From positions 1 through 48,639 of the forward strand of contig JBBSBK010000015.1 of NCBI GenBank assembly GCA_038251315.1: a DNA stretch of 48,639 nucleotides, read 5' to 3'. The notes below the pieces were generated by a model that was not told where the DNA came from, did no database searches, and saw only the letters and a program-made list of their open reading frames with translations. The position numbers were made by a program, and so were the translations under genes. Positions 1 to 8,046 of the stretch are shown here, piece by piece (positions within the stretch are counted from its first letter, which is position 1; the number at the start of each line of letters is the position of its first letter). The stretch comes from JBBKXP01 sp038251315 (GTDB taxonomy: Bacteria; Pseudomonadota; Alphaproteobacteria; Rhodobacterales; Rhodobacteraceae).

Positions 1-623
1 AAAGCGATGTTTTCCGCGAATCCATCAACAGCATCGATTAGATCGGTTGCATGTGCGGCACGCATGGTCGGAATGCAAACATCATCGATATAGTCATCCG
101 CACGGACGCCGGCCGGCACCGCATGGGCCCCCAGAAACGTCGTCAGCACCCGGACCGGGCGGTGTTCGGCGATCATCCGGGCGACGCGCAGCATGCGCAG
201 TTCGGTGTCGCGATCCAGTCCATATCCCGACTTGACCTCGATCACCGCCACCCCTTCAGCGATCAGGGCATCGACGCGCCCCAAAGCGGTTTCGAGCAAT
301 TCAGCCTCGCTCGCGCCCCGTGTCGCCGCAACCGTCGAAATGATCCCGCCCCCGGCCCGCGCGACCTCTTCATAGCTCGCCCCGTTCAGGCGCATTTCAA
401 ATTCGACGGCGCGGTTGCCACCGTGGACAATGTGGGTGTGACAATCGATCAGGGCCGGCGTGACGAGGCGGCCACCCATGTCAGACGTCTCGCCCTTGGG
501 CGCATCGGCCATCGCGCCGACCCATGCGATTTCACCCCCCTCGACCACCACCGCCGCATCGCGGATCAACCCATAGGGCGCATCCCCGGTCATTGTCGCG
601 ACGGTGGCATTGGTCAGGATCAT
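1..623 (-). CDS. hutI: Imidazolonepropionase HutI, N-terminal part (cut by window edge)
   Basis: The minus strand reads about 207 codons from the ATG at 623 to the window edge. HutI hydrolyses 4-imidazolone-5-propionate to N-formimidoyl-glutamate, the third step of histidine breakdown, in the cytoplasm. Visible evidence is the metal-binding amidohydrolase motif DCHTHIVHGGNRA near residues 60-75, followed by the family segment EVARAGGGIISTV and then IEVKSGYGLD. The family is about 400 residues, so roughly half is present. It is divergent from hutF across a 77-base gap that holds a palindrome. The gene continues to the left, where the rest of a hut operon (hutU, hutH, hutG) would be expected but cannot be seen. 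Confidence 0.95.
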   Translation of the reverse strand, partial: MILTNATVATMTGDAPYGLIRDAAVVVEGGEIAWVGAMADAPKGETSDMGGRLVTPALIDCHTHIVHGGNRAVEFEMRLNGASYEEVARAGGGIISTVAATRGASEAELLETALGRVDALIAEGVAVIEVKSGYGLDRDTELRMLRVARMIAEHRPVRVLTTFLGAHAVPAGVRADDYIDDVCIPTMRAAHATDLIDAVDGFAENIA

Positions 624-660
624 AACGAACGACTCGCTTGATAATTGCGGATTTATCGGA

Positions 661-678
661 AATATGTCTGCACATATT
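661..678. promoter_or_regulatory. Perfect inverted repeat between hutI and hutF, candidate HutC operator
   Basis: AATATGT-ctgc-ACATATT is a perfect 7-base inverted repeat with a 4-base centre. It is the only strong dyad in the 77-base divergent gap and lies 22 bases before the hutF start. GntR-family repressors of the HutC type bind short dyads in hut promoters, and hutC is in the adjacent operon. Assignment as the HutC operator is an inference; no match to a published consensus is claimed. Confidence 0.5.
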
Positions 679-700
679 ATCTCTGTCAAGGCGAGGTCAG

Positions 701-2059
701 ATGACGACACTCTGGGCGGAACAGGCGCTGCTGGCGGATGGCTGGGCGCAGCAAGTGCGGATCGACATCAGCGACGGACGAATCGCCAGTGTCTGGTCGG
801 GTGCTCCCGCCACTGGCGAGCGACATAGCGTCCTGCTCCCTGCCCCCGCCAACCTGCACAGCCATGCATTCCAGCGTGCCATGGCCGGGATGACCGAACG
901 GCGCGGCCTCGATCCGCGCGACAGTTTCTGGACCTGGCGGCAATTGATGTTCCGGTTTCTCGACCACCTTACGCCCGATGACGTAAAGGCGATTACTGCT
1001 TTCGTGCAGATGGAAATGCTGCAGGCGGGCTATGCCACGAACGTCGAATTCCACTATTTGCATCACCGCCCCGACGGGCAAACCTATGATGACATTGCCG
1101 AAATGTCCGCGTGCATCGCCGCGGCGACGGCCTTCAGCGGAATCGGGCTGACGCTGTTGCCGGTGCATTACCAGTTTGGCGGTTGCGACCAGCGCCCGCT
1201 CGGGCCCGGGCAGATCAGGTTCGGCAACGATCCGGCGCGGTTCTTGCAGTTGTGGGAAGCCGCAAATGCCGCCTTGCAACCGCTGCCTGCCGACACCGCA
1301 ATTGGCGTCGCGCCGCATTCGCTGCGCGCGACCGGGCGCGACGATCTCGCGACGATTTCGACAATCGGCAGCGGCCCGATCCACATGCATCTGGCCGAAC
1401 AGATGGCCGAGGTGGACGAGGTTCAGGCTGCGTGGGGGGCGCGGCCAGTAGAATGGCTGCTCGACAACGCAAAGGTCGATCCGCACTGGTGCCTGATCCA
1501 CTGCACCCAGATGGAACCACATGAAACCAAGGGGTTGGCAGCGACGGGGGCCGTCGCAGGCCTGTGCCCGATCACCGAAAGCAGCCTCGGCGACGGGATT
1601 TTCGACGGGGTGCGCTGGCTGGACTGCGGCGGACGGTTTGGCATCGGGTCCGACAGCAATATCCGCATCGCACTGGCCGAGGAATTGCGCACGCTCGACT
1701 ACTCCCAACGCCTGCGCGACCATTCGCGGGCAGCCTTGGCGACGCCCGACCAATCCACCGGACGGCGGGTGTTCGCCGGGGCGGCGGCAGGCGGCGCACA
1801 GGCTGCCGGGCGTGGGAATGGGGTGATCGCGGCGGGGGAATGGGCCGATCTTCTGGCGCTCGACATGCGCCATCCCGACCTCGAAGGACGCACGGGCGAC
1901 GCCCTGCTTGACGCATGGATCTTTGCCGGCGACGACCGGATGGTTGCCGATGTCTGGGCGGCCGGGCGGCACCGTGTTCACGACGGGCGACACGTCGCAC
2001 AAGAGACGATCACCAACGCCTATCGGCGGACGATGGCGCGTCTGCGGGATGTGCTGTGA
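701..2059 (+). CDS. hutF: Formimidoylglutamate deiminase HutF
   Basis: A 452-residue amidohydrolase-superfamily enzyme that deaminates N-formimidoyl-L-glutamate to N-formyl-L-glutamate plus ammonia, the branch used by bacteria that finish histidine breakdown through HutG. Metal and catalytic residues are visible: H53 and H55 in NLHSHAFQRAMAG, H206 in APHSLRA, H230 and E233 in HMHLAEQ, H267 in LIHCTQ, and D318 in GSDSN. An in-frame ATG exists upstream at 638, but the ATG at 701 has the better ribosome site (AAGGCGAGG, four bases before the start) and begins where family members begin. The stop overlaps the GTG start of hutC, so the two are translationally coupled. Confidence 0.95.
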   Translation: MTTLWAEQALLADGWAQQVRIDISDGRIASVWSGAPATGERHSVLLPAPANLHSHAFQRAMAGMTERRGLDPRDSFWTWRQLMFRFLDHLTPDDVKAITAFVQMEMLQAGYATNVEFHYLHHRPDGQTYDDIAEMSACIAAATAFSGIGLTLLPVHYQFGGCDQRPLGPGQIRFGNDPARFLQLWEAANAALQPLPADTAIGVAPHSLRATGRDDLATISTIGSGPIHMHLAEQMAEVDEVQAAWGARPVEWLLDNAKVDPHWCLIHCTQMEPHETKGLAATGAVAGLCPITESSLGDGIFDGVRWLDCGGRFGIGSDSNIRIALAEELRTLDYSQRLRDHSRAALATPDQSTGRRVFAGAAAGGAQAAGRGNGVIAAGEWADLLALDMRHPDLEGRTGDALLDAWIFAGDDRMVADVWAAGRHRVHDGRHVAQETITNAYRRTMARLRDVL

Positions 2060-2754
2060 TCGCACCACACTTCAATACCTGGCAGTCGGTGCAGGACGAG
2101 GTGCTGCGCCGCATCCACATCCGCGCCTGGCCCCCCGGCAGCGCGATCCCGAACGAGGCGGATCTAGCCACCGAATTCGGCTGCGCGCGCGCGACGGTCA
2201 ACCGTGCGCTGCGCGCACTGGCCGAGGCCGGGATCCTCGACCGCCGCCGCCGCGCCGGCACCCGCGTCGCGCTGCATCCGGTGCGCAAGGCAACCCTGTC
2301 GATCCCGCTCATAAGCGCCGAGGTGGCGGCGCGGGGACAGCGGCACGGCTACCGCTTGCTCGCTCGGTCCGAAGTATGCCCCCCTGCCCCTGTCCGGGCG
2401 CAACTGGGCACCGGAACGCGCCCCCTTTTACATCTGCTGGCGTTGCATACCGCCGACGCTGCCCCCTATGTCGTCGAAGATCGCTGGGTCAACATCGCGG
2501 TGGTGCCGGAAATGCGTGATATCGACCTAAGTGTGCAGACCGCAAACGAATGGCTCGTCGCCAACGCCCCGTTCACCCACGGCGACATCGCATTTTCGGC
2601 CCATGCGGCCAGCGCGGCCGAAGCGCAGCATCTGGGCATTCCCATCGGCGCGGCCCTGTTCGTGGTCGATCGCACCACCTGGAACGGCGCGGCGCCGATC
2701 ACCGCCGTGCGGCTGGCCTATGCGCCGGGGTATCGGATGCAGACAGCGATCTAG
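2056..2754 (+). CDS. hutC: Histidine utilisation repressor HutC (GntR family)
   Basis: A 232-residue transcription factor with an N-terminal winged helix-turn-helix (residues about 10-75; NEADLATEFGCARATVNRAL) and a C-terminal UTRA ligand-binding domain (about 90-230). HutC proteins repress hut genes and release DNA when urocanate binds. The start chosen is a GTG that overlaps the hutF stop by four bases; upstream in-frame starts would run deep into hutF. It is the last gene of the rightward hut unit and ends 14 bases from the convergent bhcD, leaving no room for a long terminator. The dyad at 661-678 is the likely site of autoregulation. Confidence 0.9.
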   Translation: MIAPHFNTWQSVQDEVLRRIHIRAWPPGSAIPNEADLATEFGCARATVNRALRALAEAGILDRRRRAGTRVALHPVRKATLSIPLISAEVAARGQRHGYRLLARSEVCPPAPVRAQLGTGTRPLLHLLALHTADAAPYVVEDRWVNIAVVPEMRDIDLSVQTANEWLVANAPFTHGDIAFSAHAASAAEAQHLGIPIGAALFVVDRTTWNGAAPITAVRLAYAPGYRMQTAI

Positions 2755-2768
2755 TTTTTAGTTCAACC

Positions 2769-3731
2769 TCAGACATCTACCTCGACCGCGACACCATTCT
2801 GAATCGCCCGTTCCAGAACCGCAGCGGCGACGGCCAGATCCTGCAACCCGACCCCGGTACCGTCGAACAGCGTCACCTCGTCGGCGGTCCGACGCCCCGG
2901 ATGCCTGCCGACGATCACATCGCCGATTGTGACGATATCCGCGGCCGCCAACGTGCCCTCAGCAACCGCGTGCTGGCATTCGCCGATGCTGATCGCTTGC
3001 GCCACCTCGTCGGTGAATATCGTTGCGCGGGCGACCAGCGCCGGTTCGACCTCCTGCTTGCCCTTGGTGTCGGTGCCCATGCAGGCCAGATGGGTGCCGG
3101 GGCGGACATGTGCCGACATCAGACTGCCCTTGGGGGCCGAGGTGATGGTGATGATGACATCCGCCTGCGACCCCAGATCCGTCAGCGACACCGTCTGAAA
3201 CGGCAGGCCGAGTTCGGCTGCGACTTCGCCCAGTTTCACCAGCATGTCCGGGTGATAGTTCCACGCGACGACCCGGTCGAAATCGCGCACCCGTGCGGCG
3301 GCGCGCAGCTGGAACGCGGCCTGATGGCCCGCCCCGACCATGCCCAGCACACGGGCGTCCTTGCGGGCCAGCCGGTCGATCGAAATGGCCGAGGACGCAG
3401 CAGTGCGCAGCGCCGTCAGCAGATTGCCACCGAGCATCGCGGTGGGGCGGCCGGAGTCCGGGTCGAACAGATAGACGGTCGACTGGTGGTTGGTGATCCC
3501 CCTGTCGGCGTTGCCGGGGAAATAGCCGCCCGCCTTGACCCCCAGCACCTTGCCCGCCCGGTCGATGCCCGACTTGAACCCGTATTGCCGCCCCTCGCCC
3601 AAAGCCTCGCGCACGACGGGAAAGTTGGTGGCATCGTCGCGGGCCATCGCAGCAAAGACCGATTCGACAGCGGCAAAGGCCGATTGAGGTGTGACGAGCG
3701 ATGCGATGGCGCTTTCGGGGACGATGTACAT
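2769..3731 (-). CDS. bhcD: Iminosuccinate reductase BhcD (ornithine cyclodeaminase/mu-crystallin family)
   Basis: A 320-residue member of the ornithine cyclodeaminase/mu-crystallin family. In the beta-hydroxyaspartate cycle this enzyme reduces iminosuccinate to L-aspartate with NADH, regenerating the amino donor. The dinucleotide-binding loop is visible as GMVGAGHQAAFQ (around residues 130-141), and the substrate-site segment LLTALRTAAS lies just before it. The ATG at 3731 sits one base after the bhcC stop, so the operon is tightly coupled; the longer open frame upstream overlaps bhcC and lacks support. By sequence alone it could be called an ornithine cyclodeaminase, but its place as fourth gene behind bhcA, bhcB and bhcC makes the cycle role far more likely. 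Confidence 0.93.
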   Translation of the reverse strand: MYIVPESAIASLVTPQSAFAAVESVFAAMARDDATNFPVVREALGEGRQYGFKSGIDRAGKVLGVKAGGYFPGNADRGITNHQSTVYLFDPDSGRPTAMLGGNLLTALRTAASSAISIDRLARKDARVLGMVGAGHQAAFQLRAAARVRDFDRVVAWNYHPDMLVKLGEVAAELGLPFQTVSLTDLGSQADVIITITSAPKGSLMSAHVRPGTHLACMGTDTKGKQEVEPALVARATIFTDEVAQAISIGECQHAVAEGTLAAADIVTIGDVIVGRHPGRRTADEVTLFDGTGVGLQDLAVAAAVLERAIQNGVAVEVDV

Positions 3732-3732
3732 A

Positions 3733-4887
3733 TCAGAACGCCTTGCCGCGTGCGGACACCGGCCAAAGCGTTTCGACCTTGCCGTCCCTGACCCCGACAT
3801 ACCAGTCATGGACGTTGCAGGTCGGGTCGCAGTGACCGGGGACAAGGCGCAGTTTGTCATTGACCTTGAGCACCCCCTTCAAGTCCTCGACCACGCCATG
3901 TTCGTCCGAACATTTCAGGTATTTCACGTCCGTCCGCCCGAAGATCACCGGCAGCCCGCTGTCGACCGACTGCGCCTTGAGGCCGGCGTCGACGATGGCC
4001 TTGTCGGCCTTCGCGTGGCTCATGACGCTGGTCAGGATGAACAGCGCGTTTTCCCATTCGCCCTGGTCGATCCGCTGGCCGTCCTTGTCCAGAATCCGGC
4101 CATAGTCGGCATCCATGAAAGCGTAAGAGCCGCACTGGAGTTCGTTGTAAACCCCCGACGCACCTTCGAAATAATAGCTGCCGGTGCCACCGCCGCCGAC
4201 GATGTCGCAGTCTAGTCCGACAGCCTTCAGCCCTTGCACCGCATCGGCGACCTGCGCGATGGCGATGTCCAGCTTGGCTTTGCGATCCTCATATTTGTCG
4301 AGGTGCTGCATGGCGCCCTGATAGGCTTGGATCCCGGCGAACTTCAGCCCTGGTGCGGCGTCGATCAGCTTGGCGATGTGGACGACATCCTGCGTCGTGG
4401 TGACGCCGCAGCGACCGGCGCCGCAGTCGATCTCGACCAGACATTCGATCTCGGTACCATGCTTTTGGGCGGCCGCAGACAGATCGGCGACATTGTCAGG
4501 ATCGTCCACGCAACAAATCGTGCGCGCGCCCAATTTGGGCAGCCGCGCGAGTCGGTCGATCTTGGCCGGGTCGCGGACCTGATTGCTGACCAGCACATCC
4601 TTGATCCCGCCACGGGCAAACACTTCGGCCTCGCTGACCTTTTGGCAGCAGACGCCGCATGCTCCGCCGAGACGCTCCTGGAGTTTCTGCACATCGACGG
4701 ATTTGTGCATCTTGCCATGGCTGCGGTGACGCATCCCGTGCGCCTTGGCAAAGTCACCCATCTTCTTGATGTTGCGGTCCAGCGCATCCAGATCGAGGAT
4801 CAGACAGGGCGTCTGAATTTCTGAAACGTCCATTCCAATAGCGGCCGGAATGTCGTAGCCGACTTCGTATTCTGACATGTCCTTCAT
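3733..4887 (-). CDS. bhcC: Beta-hydroxyaspartate aldolase BhcC
   Basis: A 384-residue PLP-dependent fold-type III aldolase related to D-threonine aldolase. It condenses glycine and glyoxylate to (2R,3S)-beta-hydroxyaspartate, the carbon-carbon bond-forming step of the cycle. The PLP lysine is K59 in RHRSHGKMHKSV, and the divalent metal site is H352 and D354 in PGHCDPTCN near the C-terminus. The start at 4887 is preceded by AAGGGAG seven bases upstream; the alternative ATG three codons later has no such site. It lies 19 bases behind bhcB and one base before bhcD. The protein matches what I recall of the Paracoccus denitrificans enzyme, including the EIQTPCLILDLDALDR segment. Confidence 0.95.
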   Translation of the reverse strand: MKDMSEYEVGYDIPAAIGMDVSEIQTPCLILDLDALDRNIKKMGDFAKAHGMRHRSHGKMHKSVDVQKLQERLGGACGVCCQKVSEAEVFARGGIKDVLVSNQVRDPAKIDRLARLPKLGARTICCVDDPDNVADLSAAAQKHGTEIECLVEIDCGAGRCGVTTTQDVVHIAKLIDAAPGLKFAGIQAYQGAMQHLDKYEDRKAKLDIAIAQVADAVQGLKAVGLDCDIVGGGGTGSYYFEGASGVYNELQCGSYAFMDADYGRILDKDGQRIDQGEWENALFILTSVMSHAKADKAIVDAGLKAQSVDSGLPVIFGRTDVKYLKCSDEHGVVEDLKGVLKVNDKLRLVPGHCDPTCNVHDWYVGVRDGKVETLWPVSARGKAF

Positions 4888-4906
4888 GGTGTTACTCCCT
4901 TCGCCC

Positions 4907-5857
4907 CTACATCCAGGGCAGTTTGTCCAGATCGACGTTTCCGCCGGTGATGACCACGCCGACGCGGCGGCCTCTGAAAACCTGCGGGTTCTTCAGGATC
5001 GTCGCCAGCGGAACTGCACAACTGGGTTCGATGACGATCTTCATCCGTTTCCACGTCAGCTTCATCGCCTCCACAATCTCGTCTTCGGAGGCGGTCAGAA
5101 TGTCGGTGACGTGCTTTTGCACATAATGCCAGGTATTTTCCTTGAGCGGCACCTTGAGTCCGTCGGCGATTGTTTCCGGCGCATCATCGGCGATGATATG
5201 ACCCGCCTTGAAACTGCGACAGGCGTCGTCGGCCTGTTCGGGTTCGGCGGCGTAGATCTGCACAGCCGGGGCGATCGACGACACCGTCAGGCAGGTGCCG
5301 GAAATCATCCCGCCGCCGCCGATCGGGGCGATGATTGCGTCCAGCCCGCGGATCTGTTCCAGCATCTCGCGGCTGCAGGTCGCCTGCCCGACAATCACCC
5401 GCAAGTCATTGTAGGGATGGACGAATTCGGCGCCCGTTTCGGCCACCACATCAGCGAACACCGCCTCTCGGCTGCTGGTTGACGGGTCACATTCGATAAC
5501 CCGCCCGCCATAACCCTTGACTGCATCCTTTTTCGCCTGCGGCGCGGTGCGTGGCATGACCACGGTGCAAGGAATACCGCGCCGCCCTGCCGCATAGGAC
5601 AGGCAGGTGCCATGATTGCCGCTGGAATGGGTGGCGACGCCCTTTGCCGCCTGCGCGTCAGTCAGTCCGAACACGGCGTTCGACGCGCCACGCGCCTTGA
5701 ACGCCCCGGCCTTTTGCAGATTCTCGCATTTGAAGAACAACTCGGCCCCGGTGAGGTCGTTGAGGAACGACGAGGTCAGCACCGGGGTGCGGTGGACATA
5801 GGGCGCGATCCGTTCGTGCGCCACGATCACGTCGTCAAAGGTGGGCCAGTTTGTCAT
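4907..5857 (-). CDS. bhcB: Beta-hydroxyaspartate dehydratase BhcB (serine/threonine dehydratase-like)
   Basis: A 316-residue fold-type II PLP enzyme. In the cycle it dehydrates beta-hydroxyaspartate to iminosuccinate. PLP lysine K54 is in LQKAGAFKARGA, the substrate loop is SSGNHG at 78-83, and the phosphate-binding glycine loop is IGGGGM. The C-terminus retains SCAVPLA and TGGNVD as in serine racemase and threonine dehydratase-like enzymes. There is no regulatory ACT domain, which excludes biosynthetic threonine dehydratase. The ATG overlaps the bhcA stop by four bases (ATGA). An automatic label of threonine dehydratase would be expected but is a poor description in this operon. Confidence 0.94.
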   Translation of the reverse strand: MTNWPTFDDVIVAHERIAPYVHRTPVLTSSFLNDLTGAELFFKCENLQKAGAFKARGASNAVFGLTDAQAAKGVATHSSGNHGTCLSYAAGRRGIPCTVVMPRTAPQAKKDAVKGYGGRVIECDPSTSSREAVFADVVAETGAEFVHPYNDLRVIVGQATCSREMLEQIRGLDAIIAPIGGGGMISGTCLTVSSIAPAVQIYAAEPEQADDACRSFKAGHIIADDAPETIADGLKVPLKENTWHYVQKHVTDILTASEDEIVEAMKLTWKRMKIVIEPSCAVPLATILKNPQVFRGRRVGVVITGGNVDLDKLPWM

Positions 5858-7044
5858 GCGGCCACCTGGATCGCAGCAGGGCGTGAATGGCGATAGTAGT
5901 CCTGCGCAGCGGCCACGCCCGACCCGAGCGTGATCGGATAGTCCAGATCGGCCATCGCCATTTCGACCACGGCAAGGCCCGACAGCACCATCGCGTCGGT
6001 CAACGACCCAAGGTGGCCGATGCGGAACGCCCGCCCCTTCATCTCGCCCAGGCCCACGCCAAAGGACATGTCGTAGGCCGTAAAGATATGGCTGGTCAGC
6101 GCATCGCTGTCGAACCCATCAGGCACATAAATCGCGCTGACCGTGTCCGACGCGAGCGCCGGCGTCTGCGCCACCAGTTTCAGCCCCCAGGCGGCGACGG
6201 CGCGACGCACCCCTTCGGCCAGTCGGTGATGTCGGGCATAGACATTCTCCAACCCCTCCTCCTCGAGCATTTTCAGACTTTCGCGCATCCCGTGCAGCAG
6301 TTGCAGTGGCGGTGTGTAGGGAAAGCCGCCTGTGGGGTTGGCCCGCAGCATGTCGCGGAAATCAAAGAACGTCCGCGGCAGTTTGGCGGTCTCCATGCAG
6401 GCCAGCGCCTTGGGCGAGGCCGCGACGATGGCCATGCCGGTCATCAGCATGAACCCCTTTTGTGACCCCGACACTGCCAGATCGACGCCCCAACCGTCCA
6501 TGTCGAAAGGCATCGAGGCAAGCGAGGAAACGCAGTCGACCATCAGCAAGGCCGGGTGGCCCGCCGCATCCATTGCCCGGCGAACCGCCCCGATATCCGA
6601 CCGCACGCCGGTCGCGGTTTCGTTGTGGGTGACCAAAACCGCCTTGATGTCGTGGGACTTATCGGCCTTAAGCGCAGTTTCGAACTTGTCTGCGGGGGCG
6701 CCCGACCCCCAGGGGCAGTCGATGATCTGCACGTCCAGACCGTGCCGCTGGCAGAGATCGATCCATTTATGGCTGAACATGCCGTAGCGGGCGACCAGAA
6801 CCTTGTCGCCGGGCGACAGGGTGTTGGTCACAGCCGCCTCCCAACCGCCGGTGCCCGAGGCGGGAAAGGTGATGACCTCGCCATCCGTCATCCCGAAAAC
6901 CTTGCGGCAGCCCTTGAGGACCGGCAACAGCGTGTCGACAAAATCCGGCGCCCGGTGATCGCGCGTCTGCATGTGCATGGCGTTGCGCAGACGGTCGGGA
7001 ATATTGGTCGGGCCGGGAATGAACAGCGGGTTCTGGTCAGTCAT
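5854..7044 (-). CDS. bhcA: Aspartate-glyoxylate aminotransferase BhcA
   Basis: A 396-residue class V aminotransferase that moves the amino group of aspartate to glyoxylate, giving glycine and oxaloacetate: the entry and exit reaction of the beta-hydroxyaspartate cycle. PLP lysine K196 is in SGSQKGFMLMTG, the pyridine-nitrogen aspartate D170 is in MVDCVSSL, and the phosphate loop is ASGTGGWEAA (62-71). The family also contains serine-glyoxylate and alanine-glyoxylate aminotransferases, so sequence alone is ambiguous; the operon settles it. The ATG at 7044 follows AGGAG by eight bases, whereas the open frame extends 15 codons further without a ribosome site. It is the first gene of bhcABCD and is divergent from bhcR. 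Confidence 0.95.
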   Translation of the reverse strand: MTDQNPLFIPGPTNIPDRLRNAMHMQTRDHRAPDFVDTLLPVLKGCRKVFGMTDGEVITFPASGTGGWEAAVTNTLSPGDKVLVARYGMFSHKWIDLCQRHGLDVQIIDCPWGSGAPADKFETALKADKSHDIKAVLVTHNETATGVRSDIGAVRRAMDAAGHPALLMVDCVSSLASMPFDMDGWGVDLAVSGSQKGFMLMTGMAIVAASPKALACMETAKLPRTFFDFRDMLRANPTGGFPYTPPLQLLHGMRESLKMLEEEGLENVYARHHRLAEGVRRAVAAWGLKLVAQTPALASDTVSAIYVPDGFDSDALTSHIFTAYDMSFGVGLGEMKGRAFRIGHLGSLTDAMVLSGLAVVEMAMADLDYPITLGSGVAAAQDYYRHSRPAAIQVAA

Positions 7045-7112
7045 GGCACAGGCTCCTGTCAGGGTTATGCGCCAACCTGCGCCGCTCACGCGATTTTAGC
7101 AATTTTTTCAAG

Positions 7113-7213
7113 ATGCTTTTTCATAAGTCGAAAATATCCTCTAACCGGCTGGATTCAATGCACGATACGAATTTCAGCCGCGACCCTTGACCACTATTGA
7201 AATGTTTTTTCAT
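7113..7213. promoter_or_regulatory. Two dyad repeats in the bhcA-bhcR gap, candidate BhcR operators
   Basis: Two near-identical 12-base elements occur in the divergent gap: ATGCTTTTTCAT at 7113-7124 and ATGTTTTTTCAT at 7202-7213. Each is an ATG-N6-CAT dyad on a T-rich core, and they differ at one base. The right copy lies 17 bases before the bhcR start and the left copy about 70 bases before bhcA. IclR-family regulators commonly bind AT-rich dyads in divergent promoters, and BhcR is known to bind the bhc promoter and respond to glyoxylate. That these are the contact sites is inferred. Confidence 0.45.
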
Positions 7214-7230
7214 TTGGTCAGAATAGCGCC

Positions 7231-8043
7231 ATGACCGACCTCCCCCGCAAGCGTGGCCGCCCGAAATCGGCCTTTGCCGTTACAACCGCACCGACGATGC
7301 AGGCGCTCGACCGTGCCCTTGGGGTGTTGGCGGCACTCGCCCGCGCCGAACGCGCCACCCTGACCGATCTGGCGCAGTCTATCGACGTCCCCGCCCCCAC
7401 GACCCACCGGATTCTGACCACCTTGCAAAAGCACGGCTATGCCGCCTTTGACGACACCAGCCAGCGGTGGATGGTCGGGATCGAGGCCTATCGCACCGGC
7501 GCGTCCTACCTCAAGCGCACGACGCTGACCGAAGTGGCCCGCCCGATCATGCGCCTGCTGATGGAAGTCACGGGCGAAACTGCCAATCTGGCCATCCCTG
7601 ACCGGGCCGAAGTCGTGTTCGTCGGTCAGGTCGAAACCACCAACCCGATCCGCGCCTTTTTCAACCCCGGCACCCGCACACCGATGCACGCCTCGGGAAC
7701 CGGCAAGGCAATTCTTGCGGCGATGGACGATCTGCGGGCGCGCAAGGTGCTGGCGGCTGCGGGCCTGCCTGCCTTTACCGACAGGACCCTGACCGACCCC
7801 GCCGCCCTGATCGCCGATCTTGACGTGACCCGCGCCCGGGGATGGTCGTTCGAAAATCAGGAACGCTTTGCCGGCATGTCCTGCATTGGTGCGGCGATCC
7901 GCGACGCCCGCGGCGACGTCATCGGTGGCGTGTCGATTTCAGGACCAAGCGACCGTTTTCCCGCCGACCGGATCGCCAGTTTCGGCGTAAGCGTCGCGGC
8001 GGCAGCGACCGACATCAGCCGTGGGATCGGGTACTTGCACTGA
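7231..8043 (+). CDS. bhcR: IclR-family regulator BhcR of the beta-hydroxyaspartate cycle
   Basis: A 270-residue IclR-type transcription factor. A basic N-terminal tail (PRKRGRPK) precedes the winged helix-turn-helix (about residues 23-85; LTDLAQSIDVPAPTTHRIL), and the IclR effector domain fills about 95-265, with ASGTGKAILAA and the late GMSCIGAAIRDARGDVIGGVS segment typical of the family. It is transcribed away from bhcABCD, the arrangement known from Paracoccus denitrificans, where BhcR senses glyoxylate. It ends three bases before the convergent ligD. Family assignment is certain; the specific role rests on context. Confidence 0.92.
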   Translation: MTDLPRKRGRPKSAFAVTTAPTMQALDRALGVLAALARAERATLTDLAQSIDVPAPTTHRILTTLQKHGYAAFDDTSQRWMVGIEAYRTGASYLKRTTLTEVARPIMRLLMEVTGETANLAIPDRAEVVFVGQVETTNPIRAFFNPGTRTPMHASGTGKAILAAMDDLRARKVLAAAGLPAFTDRTLTDPAALIADLDVTRARGWSFENQERFAGMSCIGAAIRDARGDVIGGVSISGPSDRFPADRIASFGVSVAAAATDISRGIGYLH

Positions 8044-8046
8044 CGC

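Noticed and set aside
51..641. A 196-codon plus-strand frame at the left edge
   Set aside because: The minus strand encodes HutI with its DCHTHIVHGGN motif; the plus frame is its shadow.
686..2068. A 460-codon minus-strand frame opposite hutF
   Set aside because: hutF on the plus strand carries the full set of metal ligands; the antisense frame is a codon-bias artefact.
2769..3731. Ornithine cyclodeaminase
   Set aside because: The family name fits, but the gene is fourth in a bhcABCD operon, so iminosuccinate reductase is better supported.
4907..5857. Threonine dehydratase
   Set aside because: It lacks the ACT regulatory domain and is translationally coupled to bhcA; beta-hydroxyaspartate dehydratase fits the operon.
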